From UBA1941 sp046329575 (GTDB lineage: Bacteria; Bacteroidota; Bacteroidia; Chitinophagales; LD1), in the NCBI GenBank assembly GCA_046329575.1, contig JAXLUJ010000004.1, forward strand, positions 186,001 through 250,000: a stretch of 64,000 nt of DNA, written 5' to 3'. A program made the translations under genes and the position numbers. Below are positions 41,981-50,839 of the stretch, in pieces. The notes below the pieces were generated by a model. That model had not been told where the DNA came from. It searched no databases and was given only the letters and a program-made list of their open reading frames with translations. Position 1 is the stretch's first letter; each line of letters starts with the position of its first letter.

Positions 41981-42030
41981 AACTTATTTTTGGCAATATT
42001 AAAGGATAATGCGGTATGCCTGTGTATAAT

Positions 42031-43932
42031 TTATGCCGGAAAGGTGAAAAATACGGAAGTACCCTTTCCAGGTGATGATTCTAACCAAATTTTTCCATTG
42101 TGCCTTTCCATGATTTTTCGGCAAATGGATAGTCCTATACCGGAACCCTGGTATTTATCCTGAGAATGCAATCGCGTAAAAAGCTGAAACACTTGCTCTT
42201 TGTATTTCATGTCCATGCCAATGCCATTATCTTCTACCTTGAAAAGCCAGTTGTCACCACTCCTTTCCGCAGAAATCCGAATCAATGGTTGCTGTGCAGA
42301 ACGAAACTTGATGGCATTGCTAATCAGATTCTGAAATAGCTGCCTGAATTGAAGCTCATCGCAATAAATTTCAGGTAGATCGTAAATTAGAAATGAGGTT
42401 TGCGTTTCTTCAATGGTTACTTTCAGATCAGTTTGAACTTTTTTTAGAAGATCATCGAGCTGTACGGTGGTAAACGGCTTACCGGAAGTACTAACTCTTG
42501 AAAAGTCGAGTAGTCCGCTGATGAGCGTATTCATTCTTTGCGCACCGTTGATGATATTCTGTATAAAATCTTCTGACTCCGCACTTAATAATCCGGCGTT
42601 TCTCCTTTGTAAAAGCTGAGCAAAGCCGGTTAAACTTCTAAGCGGTTCGCGAAGATCATGAGAGGCGATATAAGCAAACTTCTCCAGCTCGGTATTCGAA
42701 GTGATGTATCGCTCTAATTGTTCATTTTTTCTAAAAAGTTCTTTATTAGAAAGATCGAGTTGCCTTTGAATGGCCTTCATATCTGAAACGTCACGAACAA
42801 TAACAATCACTTGTTTTTCATTCAATGGGCTGAATCGAAATTCGTAATAGAAGGTATAATCTCTTTCGCATTGCTCGAATTCCAGCGATTGCAACTCGCC
42901 GGTTTCAATGGTTTTTGCTATCAGCTCCACTACATTTTGCACATGCTCATCTGGTACAATGGCGTTGATACTTTGCCCTACAAAATTCACTGAGCCAAGG
43001 ATTTCGCGATGCATTTCATTGGGATAATAATCATCTATAGTACCATCACGGGCCACACGAAACACCATATCGGGAATAGCATACAAAATTGCCATGCGTG
43101 ATTCCTCACTTTCGCCCAATCGGGTTTCTACATTTTTCAAATCGGTAACATCACTATGGGCAATCAGAATTTGTTGCGGTACACCGGCAGCATCTCTTAG
43201 AAATACCGAACATCTTGATAACAAAAACCGGATTTCGCCATTACCTTGAAGAAAGGGGAATAATGTGGTGAACACTTCACCATCTTTCAGATGCCGTACT
43301 TCGCTGATTGCATTGGCGGCCTCTTTTCGGTAATCAGGATGAATAAGCTCTAACGACGATTCCGGTACCGAGTTGGGCTCATATAGTAACCATTTCGACA
43401 TATCCATACTGCGGTACACCGTACGCATGGAATTGATATCAAGAATCGCTATACACACCGGCGAGGTGGCATTCACCTTTTCCTGAAATAGCTGATAATT
43501 CAACAACTCATCCTCCCGTTCCTTTCTAACGCGTTCCTCAACTAATTTTACTTTATCGAAATTGTACAGATAAACCAATCGGCAAAGCTCTCCGTTAAAC
43601 ACCACATTGGTACTTCTGGAATGAATAGGAATGATTTCGCCCTGTTGATCGATGAATCGTAGTTCAGTAATAGTATCCTTGTCATTTCTACTATAGCCAT
43701 CCTTAATCGCAGCTATTAAAGCCACCTTGTCTTCCGGATGAATAAACTCAGTCACGTTCCTACCGATAAGGTCAAGAGAAGAGTCCATGCGCAACGCTTC
43801 CCAAACCAGCTTGTTCACATATCTGATCTCACCTTGAAAATGGACAACAATAGGATAAGGTGAAATGTCGACAATTGCTTGAATATCGGCGTCATGTAAT
43901 TTTACCGCATCAGGTATTAATTTCTCCATCAT
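42031..43932 (-). CDS. Multi-PAS sensor histidine kinase
   Basis: 633 residues from the ATG at 43932; a GTG one codon upstream and an ATG one codon downstream are alternatives. No membrane segment, so cytoplasmic. Three PAS units are seen, around 15-130 (YPIVVHFQGEIRYVNKLVWE), 150-270 and 280-390 (AILYAIPDMVFRVARDGTID). Then the HisKA H-box FAYIASHDLREPLRSL, N-box QNLISNAIKF, G1 DNGIGMDMKYKEQVFQ, F/G2 KYQGSGIGLSICRKIME. The H-box form is that of bacteriophytochrome-like kinases, the usual partners of Rcp1-type regulators as at 40115. The signal is unknown. Confidence 0.92.
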   Translation of the reverse strand: MMEKLIPDAVKLHDADIQAIVDISPYPIVVHFQGEIRYVNKLVWEALRMDSSLDLIGRNVTEFIHPEDKVALIAAIKDGYSRNDKDTITELRFIDQQGEIIPIHSRSTNVVFNGELCRLVYLYNFDKVKLVEERVRKEREDELLNYQLFQEKVNATSPVCIAILDINSMRTVYRSMDMSKWLLYEPNSVPESSLELIHPDYRKEAANAISEVRHLKDGEVFTTLFPFLQGNGEIRFLLSRCSVFLRDAAGVPQQILIAHSDVTDLKNVETRLGESEESRMAILYAIPDMVFRVARDGTIDDYYPNEMHREILGSVNFVGQSINAIVPDEHVQNVVELIAKTIETGELQSLEFEQCERDYTFYYEFRFSPLNEKQVIVIVRDVSDMKAIQRQLDLSNKELFRKNEQLERYITSNTELEKFAYIASHDLREPLRSLTGFAQLLQRRNAGLLSAESEDFIQNIINGAQRMNTLISGLLDFSRVSTSGKPFTTVQLDDLLKKVQTDLKVTIEETQTSFLIYDLPEIYCDELQFRQLFQNLISNAIKFRSAQQPLIRISAERSGDNWLFKVEDNGIGMDMKYKEQVFQLFTRLHSQDKYQGSGIGLSICRKIMERHNGKIWLESSPGKGTSVFFTFPA

Positions 43933-43957
43933 CACAAATTACGCTATAAATTCACTA

Positions 43958-45457
43958 TTATTTCAGGTGAAGTATGATATCTAAAAAATCTCGATTGTTT
44001 GAAAGACGCATGATTTTTTGCTGTCCACCCAGGCGTTTGTTCCTGTCCTGCCATTTATAAAATGTTCCGTGGCTAAGAACATGAACTCGAAGTTGGGATA
44101 AGATCAGATCATTAGTTCTTTTTGCAGCATAATCTGAATTTACATTCTGGAGATTTTTATCCAGCAAATCCTGAAATTTCTTCAAATCATCGGGTGGCGT
44201 TGCAAACTCAATGGCCCATTCATGAAATTGGACTTTTCCCGAAATGAAATTAGGTGCAGCAGTGTATTCCTTTACCATCAGATGGAGTTCGTTACAGGTC
44301 ATCGCCAATGCTTGATCGGTATTGCTAACCATTACTTCTTCGCCGGCTACATTAATGAAGTGCTGCGTTCTTCCAACTATTCGCAACCGATAAGGACGAA
44401 CCGAAACAAACTCCACCGTATCGCCAATTTGATAACGCCACAATCCGCAATTCGTTGTAACCACCATGGCGTAAATTATTCCTGGTTTTACGTCTTCTAG
44501 CGGAATGGCATTTAAACCACTATCGGTGTGTTTAAGAGGAATAAATTCGTAATACGTTCCATTATCGGTATCCAATAACATCGCATCATCATCCAATTGA
44601 TCTTGAAAAGCAAAAAAGCCTTCCGAAGCATTGTAAATGTTTAAGTAGTGAATCGGTTTACCTATCCTTTGTTGAAACGCTGGAAGATAAGGTTTCATGC
44701 TTACGCCACCGTGAGCATAAAATTCCAGGTTAGGCCAAACCTCGGCTATCACTTTCGATTTCGTAAGTTGAAGCACACGTTCCAGTAATAGCAAGGTCCA
44801 AGATGGTACGCCGCTAAGGTTTGTAATGTTTTGCCCTACCGATTCTTTGGCTATAGCGTCTAATTTACGCTCCCAACTATCAATCAAAGCCACCGCCAGC
44901 CCTGGCGTTCGGAAATGCTGGATCCAGCCTGGCAGATTCTTCATCATAATTGCAGAAACATCACCGCAAAATACTTTTGGGAAACTTGGATCAATGGAAA
45001 TACTTCCACCCATTACCAAACCTTTTCCTTCAAAAAAAACGCTGTGCGGTACATTTCTTAGATAGCAACTCAGATAATCTTTTCCTGTACCGATGTGTAA
45101 TTTTTTTAAGCCTTCAGCACTAACAGGAATAAACTTGCTTGCGGCGCCCGACGTGCCGCTCGATTTGGCAAACCAACGGATACTTCCCGGCCAAAGTACA
45201 TCGCGTTCGCCGCGGCGCATCCTTTCAAAATAAGGTTGATGCGATTCATAATCCTGTAGTGGCACCATTTGGCGAAATGATTGATAGTCTTTTACTCCGG
45301 CAAGAAATTGGCGCCCGAAAACTGTTCCCTGACCTTTATGGAGAAGTTCGCGTAAGGTTTGATGCTGAGCCGCTACAGGCTGCTGTATAAATGTATCAAT
45401 TCTGTCAAGCCGCGACCTGAAGTACATTTTAGCGATTTCTGAAATTATTGCTGTCAT
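43958..45457 (-). CDS. GH3 family protein
   Basis: 499 residues of the GH3 adenylating family (plant acyl-acid-amide synthetases). ATP-binding motif WFAKSSGTSGAASKFIPVS, then HYLNIYNASEGFFAFQDQ, ATP/acyl loop CGLWRYQIGDTVEFVS and GRTQHFINVAGEEVM. In plants it conjugates jasmonate or auxin to amino acids; bacterial substrates are unknown. It lies head-to-head with lpxC/fabZ at 45528 with about 70 bp between starts. Confidence 0.9.
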   Translation of the reverse strand: MTAIISEIAKMYFRSRLDRIDTFIQQPVAAQHQTLRELLHKGQGTVFGRQFLAGVKDYQSFRQMVPLQDYESHQPYFERMRRGERDVLWPGSIRWFAKSSGTSGAASKFIPVSAEGLKKLHIGTGKDYLSCYLRNVPHSVFFEGKGLVMGGSISIDPSFPKVFCGDVSAIMMKNLPGWIQHFRTPGLAVALIDSWERKLDAIAKESVGQNITNLSGVPSWTLLLLERVLQLTKSKVIAEVWPNLEFYAHGGVSMKPYLPAFQQRIGKPIHYLNIYNASEGFFAFQDQLDDDAMLLDTDNGTYYEFIPLKHTDSGLNAIPLEDVKPGIIYAMVVTTNCGLWRYQIGDTVEFVSVRPYRLRIVGRTQHFINVAGEEVMVSNTDQALAMTCNELHLMVKEYTAAPNFISGKVQFHEWAIEFATPPDDLKKFQDLLDKNLQNVNSDYAAKRTNDLILSQLRVHVLSHGTFYKWQDRNKRLGGQQKIMRLSNNRDFLDIILHLK

Positions 45458-45498
45458 ACGAATCGTGCCACATCAGGCTGAACTTCTGCCAAAAATGC

Positions 45499-45506
45499 TA
45501 CTTTTG
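45499..45506 (+). promoter_or_regulatory. -7 box TACTTTTG for lpxC/fabZ
   Basis: Perfect TAnnTTTG 21 nt before the ATG at 45528. The open frame begins at 45465, but this promoter would place the transcript start after it, which supports 45528. Confidence 0.45.
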
Positions 45507-45527
45507 AATGCTTTTGAGCTAATCGAG

Positions 45528-46937
45528 ATGAATTCATTTCAACAAACAATAAAAGAACCTGTATCCATTACAGGAATTGGTTTACATACCGGTCAAACCG
45601 TTACGCTTACTTTTCATCCGGCTGAGCCTAATCAAGGCATTAAATTTCAACGTATTGATCTTCCCGATCAGCCCATCCTACCTGCTGATTGTGATTTGGT
45701 AACTTCAGTGGAACGAGGCACTACACTTGAAAAAAATGGAGTAAAAGTTTCAACAGTTGAGCATTTGATGGCAGCATTGGTAGGTCTTCAAATCGACAAT
45801 GTGCTAATCACCTTAAATGGTTCTGAAGTTCCGATACTGGATGGAAGCGCAATCGAATACATTTCCGCATTGGAAAGGGCGGGCGTACGCGAACAGGCTG
45901 AGCCACGCGATGTGTTCGAACTGAGAAGTACGCTAAGTTTTGTAGATAAAGAAAACGGGGTAGAAATTTTAGCTATGCCGAGTGATCACTATCGGGTAAC
46001 CACCATGGTAGATTATAAATCGGATGTGTTGGGCCAGCAACACGCCAGTTTGAATAATGTTCGCGATTTCAAAAAAGAAATTGGTTCGGCTCGAACATTT
46101 TGCTTTTTGCATGAATTGGAATACCTATATGACACCGGCCTGATCAAGGGTGGTGATGTGAATAATGCGATTGTGATTGTTGATAAACCGGTAACACTTT
46201 CCCAGAAAGAAAAGCTCCAACGGTTGTTCAATAAACCTGATATCAATGTAGTGGAAGAAGGAATTCTTAACAACGTAAAACTTCATCATCCCAATGAACC
46301 GGCCCGTCATAAACTATTGGATGTTGTTGGCGATCTGGCATTGATTGGAACACCAATCAATGCTAATATCATTGCCACCAGGCCTGGCCATAAGTCTAAT
46401 GTAGAATTCGCCAGAAAAATAAAAGCATTCATTAAAAAGAGTCGTCAAACCGACGCTCCCGTTTATGATCCTAATCTTCCGCCGGTGGTTGACGCTGAAG
46501 GCATTAAAAAACTTCTTCCGCACCGTTACCCATTTCTGCTAATCGACAAGATCATTTATGTTGATAAGAAAACCGTTATTGGTCTTAAGAACGTAACGAG
46601 CAATGAAGAGTTTTTCAACGGACATTTTCCCGGGAATCCGGTGATGCCGGGTGTGCTACAAATCGAAGCAATGGCACAAACCGGCGGCATCTTGGTTTTG
46701 AACGAAGTTTCTAACCCGGAAGACTACGATACTTATTTTCTGAAAATTGATAAAGCGAAATTCAAGCATAAGGTGGTACCAGGCGATACCATACTTTTCA
46801 AATTAGAGCTTCTGGCGCCTGTGCGCAGAGGATTGGTAGAAATGAAAGGTTCAGCCTATGTTGGAAATAAGCTGGTAGCCGAGGCCGAGCTTATGGCCCA
46901 AATTGTGGATCGCAAGAAATTAGCGGCCAAACATTAA
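45528..46937 (+). CDS. lpxC/fabZ: Bifunctional LpxC-FabZ (lipid A deacetylase / hydroxyacyl-ACP dehydratase)
   Basis: 469 residues from the ATG at 45528 (MNSFQQTIKEPVSITGIGLH). The LpxC half (about 1-315) deacetylates UDP-3-O-acyl-GlcNAc, the committed lipid A step: zinc ligands in VSTVEHLMAAL and ARHKLLDVVGDLALIG, and LDGSAIEYISAL. The FabZ half (about 325-469) dehydrates 3-hydroxyacyl-ACP: LPHRYPFLLIDKI, catalytic His and Glu in GHFPGNPVMPGVLQIEAMAQ. The fusion is standard in Bacteroidota and sets hydroxyacyl-ACP flow between lipid A and fatty acids. First gene of the operon with lpxA. Confidence 0.97.
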   Translation: MNSFQQTIKEPVSITGIGLHTGQTVTLTFHPAEPNQGIKFQRIDLPDQPILPADCDLVTSVERGTTLEKNGVKVSTVEHLMAALVGLQIDNVLITLNGSEVPILDGSAIEYISALERAGVREQAEPRDVFELRSTLSFVDKENGVEILAMPSDHYRVTTMVDYKSDVLGQQHASLNNVRDFKKEIGSARTFCFLHELEYLYDTGLIKGGDVNNAIVIVDKPVTLSQKEKLQRLFNKPDINVVEEGILNNVKLHHPNEPARHKLLDVVGDLALIGTPINANIIATRPGHKSNVEFARKIKAFIKKSRQTDAPVYDPNLPPVVDAEGIKKLLPHRYPFLLIDKIIYVDKKTVIGLKNVTSNEEFFNGHFPGNPVMPGVLQIEAMAQTGGILVLNEVSNPEDYDTYFLKIDKAKFKHKVVPGDTILFKLELLAPVRRGLVEMKGSAYVGNKLVAEAELMAQIVDRKKLAAKH

Positions 46938-46955
46938 AATTTCAGCCGGAATAAA

Positions 46956-47747
46956 ATGAACCAACCATTTTCTTACATCCATCCAAGCGCTAAAGTTGCC
47001 GATTCTGCTATAATTGAACCTTTTGTTTTCATCAGCAAGGATGTTGAAATTGGTGAAGGAACCTGGATCGGTCCGCATGTCACCATCATGGAGGGCGCGC
47101 GCATAGGAAAAAACTGCAAGATTTTTCCCGGGGCGGTGATCTCTGCAATTCCTCAAGATTTGAAATATAAAGGCGAGCATACGCTGGTTGAAATTGGCGA
47201 TAATGTGGTAATCAGAGAATTTGTAACGGTGAACCGTGGCACCGAACAAAGCAAAACCACCCGCATTGGCAATAATACGATGCTGATGGCGTACGTTCAT
47301 ATAGCGCACGATTGCTTCATTGGCAGTAATTGTATCCTAGCCAATAATACCAACCTGGCTGGCCATATAACTATTGAGGACTATGCCATTCTCGGAGGAG
47401 CCTGCAACATTCAACAATTCGTAAAAGTAGGCCGTCACGCGATTCTGTCAGGCGGTAGCCTCGTAAATAAAGATATCCCTCCTTTTGTGCGCGCAGCAAG
47501 GCACCCAACCTGTTATGCCGGAGTTAATTCCATTGGATTACGTCGTCGCGGATTCACTACCGAACAAATTAATCATCTGCTTGACATCTATCGAATCATT
47601 TATGTTCGTGGTCTAAATGTTTCGAATGCCATGAAAGTAGTGGAAACCGAGATCAGCGATAGCCCGGAAAAAGATGAAATCGTTTCTTTCATCCGTGATA
47701 GCGTTCGCGGAATTATGAAAGGTTTCAACAGTAAGTTTGAAGACTAA
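46956..47747 (+). CDS. lpxA: UDP-N-acetylglucosamine acyltransferase
   Basis: 263 residues. First enzyme of lipid A synthesis. Left-handed beta-helix with hexapeptide repeats (IGEGTWIGPHVTIMEGARIG, IEDYAILGGACNI), catalytic His in MLMAYVHIAHDCFIGSN, and the helical C terminus (VNSIGLRRRGFTTEQINHL). 18 bp after lpxC/fabZ and 6 bp before the ABC ATPase. Confidence 0.97.
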   Translation: MNQPFSYIHPSAKVADSAIIEPFVFISKDVEIGEGTWIGPHVTIMEGARIGKNCKIFPGAVISAIPQDLKYKGEHTLVEIGDNVVIREFVTVNRGTEQSKTTRIGNNTMLMAYVHIAHDCFIGSNCILANNTNLAGHITIEDYAILGGACNIQQFVKVGRHAILSGGSLVNKDIPPFVRAARHPTCYAGVNSIGLRRRGFTTEQINHLLDIYRIIYVRGLNVSNAMKVVETEISDSPEKDEIVSFIRDSVRGIMKGFNSKFED

Positions 47748-47753
47748 GCAAAC

Positions 47754-48347
47754 ATGTTCGAAATTACACTCACTGATGTTACGAAAACCTTTGGCGAGCA
47801 GCAAGTAATAAGGAGTTTATCAGCAACCTTTGTTCAGGGTTCGAAATATGCCATTACCGGCGCCAATGGCTCAGGGAAGTCCACGCTATTAAAAATACTT
47901 TCCGGTTTTATGTCGCCTTCGTCAGGGTCGGTAGTATTCACTCAAGCAGGTACACCCGTTCCCGTAACCGAGTTGGCGCCAAATGTGGCCATTAGTGCCC
48001 CATATCTTGATCTTCCCGAAGAACTCACGGTTATGGAAACTATCGAATTCCATAACGATTTACGTCCATTAGAAATTGAACCGAGTTTATTGTTGGAATG
48101 GCTGGAGTTAGATCCAGCGAAACAGGTCAGGCATGCTTCTTCGGGAATGAAACAGCGTTTAAAATTATTATTGGCTTGTTACACCAAAGCCGATATTTTG
48201 ATTCTGGATGAGCCAACTGCGAATTTAGATTTGGAATGGAAAGTCCGCTACCGGAATTTACTTTCTCAGCAGTCGCAAAAATTAGTTTTGATTGGATCAA
48301 ACGATGAAGAAGAGTATGCGGGAGCAACGGATATTATAGCACTCTGA
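47754..48347 (+). CDS. ABC-type ATPase, small
   Basis: 197 residues, shorter than usual ABC ATPases (about 220-250). Walker A ITGANGSGKSTLLKILSG, signature degenerate as RHASSGMKQRLKLLLA, Walker B ADILILDEPTANLD. The expected H-loop His is replaced (VLIGSNDEEEY), so hydrolysis may be weak. It resembles the CcmA/gliding GldA-like ATPase group. Next to lpxA and with no permease nearby. Confidence 0.85.
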   Translation: MFEITLTDVTKTFGEQQVIRSLSATFVQGSKYAITGANGSGKSTLLKILSGFMSPSSGSVVFTQAGTPVPVTELAPNVAISAPYLDLPEELTVMETIEFHNDLRPLEIEPSLLLEWLELDPAKQVRHASSGMKQRLKLLLACYTKADILILDEPTANLDLEWKVRYRNLLSQQSQKLVLIGSNDEEEYAGATDIIAL

Positions 48348-48416
48348 CAGAATTTTCCTCCATTTAACAGCCTCCCATTCTACGTCAATTTCGTATTTTC
48401 ACCCCCATGGGTGTTG

Positions 48417-48424
48417 TAACTTTG
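48417..48424 (+). promoter_or_regulatory. -7 box TAACTTTG before the second E1
   Basis: Perfect TAnnTTTG, 21 nt before the ATG at 48446 and inside the longer open frame from 48407. It supports the start at 48446. An upstream TATTTTCA at 48393 is a poorer variant. Confidence 0.45.
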
Positions 48425-48445
48425 TCAAATAAAAAAGACTCAAAA

Positions 48446-50821
48446 ATGTCTTTGGAAGATTTCAAAGCTGAAGTCTTGCAAGACTATCGCATTGCTGTCC
48501 TATCACGCGAAATTAGCCTTATCGGACGGAAAGAAGTGCTTACCGGCAAGGCGAAATTTGGAATTTTTGGCGATGGTAAAGAGTTGGCTCAAATCGCCTG
48601 TGCCAAGGCTTTTCGCAAGGGCGATTGGCGAAGTGGTTACTATCGCGATCAAACCTGGATGCTTGCCCTTGGCGAACTGACGGTCGAAAATTTTTTTGCC
48701 CAACTCTATGCCGATCCTTATGGTGATCCATTCTCGGCAGGGCGTCAGATGAACGCGCATTTTGCAACGGCTCTTCAGGATGAACATGGTAATTGGTTAA
48801 ATCTCGTAGACCGTTATAATACTACGGCTGATGCCTCTCCTACTGCTTCCCAAATGCCGAGATCACTTGGCATTGCGCTAGCTTCAAAAGTATTCCGCGA
48901 GAATCCAGAACTGGCCGCTCAACTCAGCCAAATTACAAATCAGGGAAATGAAGTATCATTCGTATCCATCGGCGATGCTTCTACCAGTGAAGGCCACTTT
49001 TGGGAAACCTTTAATGCGGCAGGAGTTCAGCGTGTTCCCCTTGCCGTGTGTGTATGGGATGATGGCTACGGTATTTCAGTTCCCAAAAAATATCAAACTA
49101 CAAAATCTTCCATTTCAGAGGTATTGAGCGGATTTGCAACTAATGAAAATGGCGAAGGCGCTGACATCTACGTTTGTGAAGGCTGGAACTATCCAAAATT
49201 GGTAGCTACATTTAAAAAGGGTGTTGAGCAAATGCGTGAAACCCATCGGCCTGCTTTGTTTCACATTACGGAAGTAACCCAGCCTCAAGGCCATTCTACT
49301 TCTGGTTCGCACGAACGTTATAAAAATCCAGAACGCCTGCAGTGGGAAAAAGATTTTGATGGAATTAAGAAATTTCGGGAATGGATTCTTGAAAGCGAAT
49401 TAGCCACACACGAACAACTTCAGCTTGTTGAAACAGAAGCTAAAAAACAAGCGAATGATGAAAAAAAGCTAGCCTGGAATAAGTTTAATTCGAAGATCAA
49501 AGAAGAGTTAGCGGAATTCTTGACTTTGTTCGATTCGATTGAAAGCGCCACTTCCGATGCTTTTGTAACTACAATGGTGCAAAACCTCCGTGCAACCATC
49601 GACCCCATCCGAAAGGATATCATCAAAACTGCCGATAGTATTCTGGTGCATTTCCGTGAACAGATAGTACAAGAAGTAGAAGAACTCCGCACTGCTCTTT
49701 CAGCGTATAAGAATAAATACCAAAACGTTTATAGTTCTCACCTCTATAGCGAATCGCCGCTCAATGCCCTGGCAATTGCAGAAGTGAAGCCCATTTATAG
49801 CACCGTCAGCAGTTCTATGAACGGCTTTGAAATTCTTAATACGGCATTCGATAAAATTTTTGAAAAGTATCCGAATGTGGTGGCCTTTGGTGAAGATGTG
49901 GGCCATATTGGTGACGTGAATCAAGGCTTTGCCGGCTTACAGGAAAAACACGGCAAACATCGAATCTTCGATACAGGAATACGGGAGGCTACCATTATGG
50001 GTCAGGCCATGGGCCTTGCCATGCGAGGAATTCGTCCAATTGCCGAAATCCAATATCTCGATTATCTGCTTTATGGTCTTCAGGTACTGAGCGATGATGT
50101 TGCTACTTTGCAATACCGAACCAAAGGCCTACAAAAGGCGCCCGTTATTATTCGAACTCGGGGTCATCGCCTAGAGGGAATTTGGCACACCGGTTCGCCA
50201 ATGGGCATGATCATTCACGCTTTAAGAGGCATGCACGTTTGCGTGCCGCGAAACATGGTGCAGGCAGCAGGCATGTACAATACGCTGCTTCAAAGCGATG
50301 ACCCGGCACTGGTTATCGAATGCCTCAATGGTTACCGATTGAAGGAAACATGTCCGGAAAATATTTCAGAATTTACGGTGCCTCTCGGAATAGCTGAAGT
50401 GATTCGCCAAGGTAATGACCTCACCTTGGTTACCTATGGTTCTTGCATCCGAATTGCCGAAGATGCCATTGCGCGTTTAGGAGATGTGGGCATTTCAGTA
50501 GAACTAATTGATGTGCAAACCTTACTTCCATTTGATCGAACCGGTGTAATCGGCGAATCGGTAAGAAAAACCAATAGAATTGTTTTTATGGATGAAGATG
50601 TACCCGGAGGAGCCACTTCATATATGTATCAGCAAGTGATGGAACACCAAAACATTTTCAGATTCCTCGACGCACCGCCTGCAACCATTTCGGCTAAAGC
50701 TCATAGAGGAAGTTTTGGAAGTGATGGCGATTATTTCAGTAAACCAAATGCAGAAGATGTATTCCGGACGGTTTACGGCATCATGAATGAGGCTGATCCT
50801 GACACCTACCCTGTTTATTAA
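48446..50821 (+). CDS. Fused alpha/beta 2-oxoacid dehydrogenase E1, second copy
   Basis: 791 residues from the ATG at 48446 (MSLEDFKAEVLQDYRIAVLS); the open frame reaches 48407. The alpha half (about 1-330) has TPP motif GDASTSEGHFWETFNAAG to CVWDDGYGISVPKKY and HSTSGSHERYK. A helical charged linker of about 90 residues (EAKKQANDEKKLAWNKFNSK) joins it to the beta half (about 450-791): VVAFGEDVGHIGDVNQGF, FDTGIREATIMGQAMGLAM, IWHTGSPMGMIIHALRG. It differs greatly from the E1 at 9196, so the two are not recent copies. Probably pyruvate- or branched-chain-type; undecided. A TonB receptor follows 18 bp later. Confidence 0.88.
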   Translation: MSLEDFKAEVLQDYRIAVLSREISLIGRKEVLTGKAKFGIFGDGKELAQIACAKAFRKGDWRSGYYRDQTWMLALGELTVENFFAQLYADPYGDPFSAGRQMNAHFATALQDEHGNWLNLVDRYNTTADASPTASQMPRSLGIALASKVFRENPELAAQLSQITNQGNEVSFVSIGDASTSEGHFWETFNAAGVQRVPLAVCVWDDGYGISVPKKYQTTKSSISEVLSGFATNENGEGADIYVCEGWNYPKLVATFKKGVEQMRETHRPALFHITEVTQPQGHSTSGSHERYKNPERLQWEKDFDGIKKFREWILESELATHEQLQLVETEAKKQANDEKKLAWNKFNSKIKEELAEFLTLFDSIESATSDAFVTTMVQNLRATIDPIRKDIIKTADSILVHFREQIVQEVEELRTALSAYKNKYQNVYSSHLYSESPLNALAIAEVKPIYSTVSSSMNGFEILNTAFDKIFEKYPNVVAFGEDVGHIGDVNQGFAGLQEKHGKHRIFDTGIREATIMGQAMGLAMRGIRPIAEIQYLDYLLYGLQVLSDDVATLQYRTKGLQKAPVIIRTRGHRLEGIWHTGSPMGMIIHALRGMHVCVPRNMVQAAGMYNTLLQSDDPALVIECLNGYRLKETCPENISEFTVPLGIAEVIRQGNDLTLVTYGSCIRIAEDAIARLGDVGISVELIDVQTLLPFDRTGVIGESVRKTNRIVFMDEDVPGGATSYMYQQVMEHQNIFRFLDAPPATISAKAHRGSFGSDGDYFSKPNAEDVFRTVYGIMNEADPDTYPVY

Positions 50822-50839
50822 TTTTTCTACGCCTTGCAA

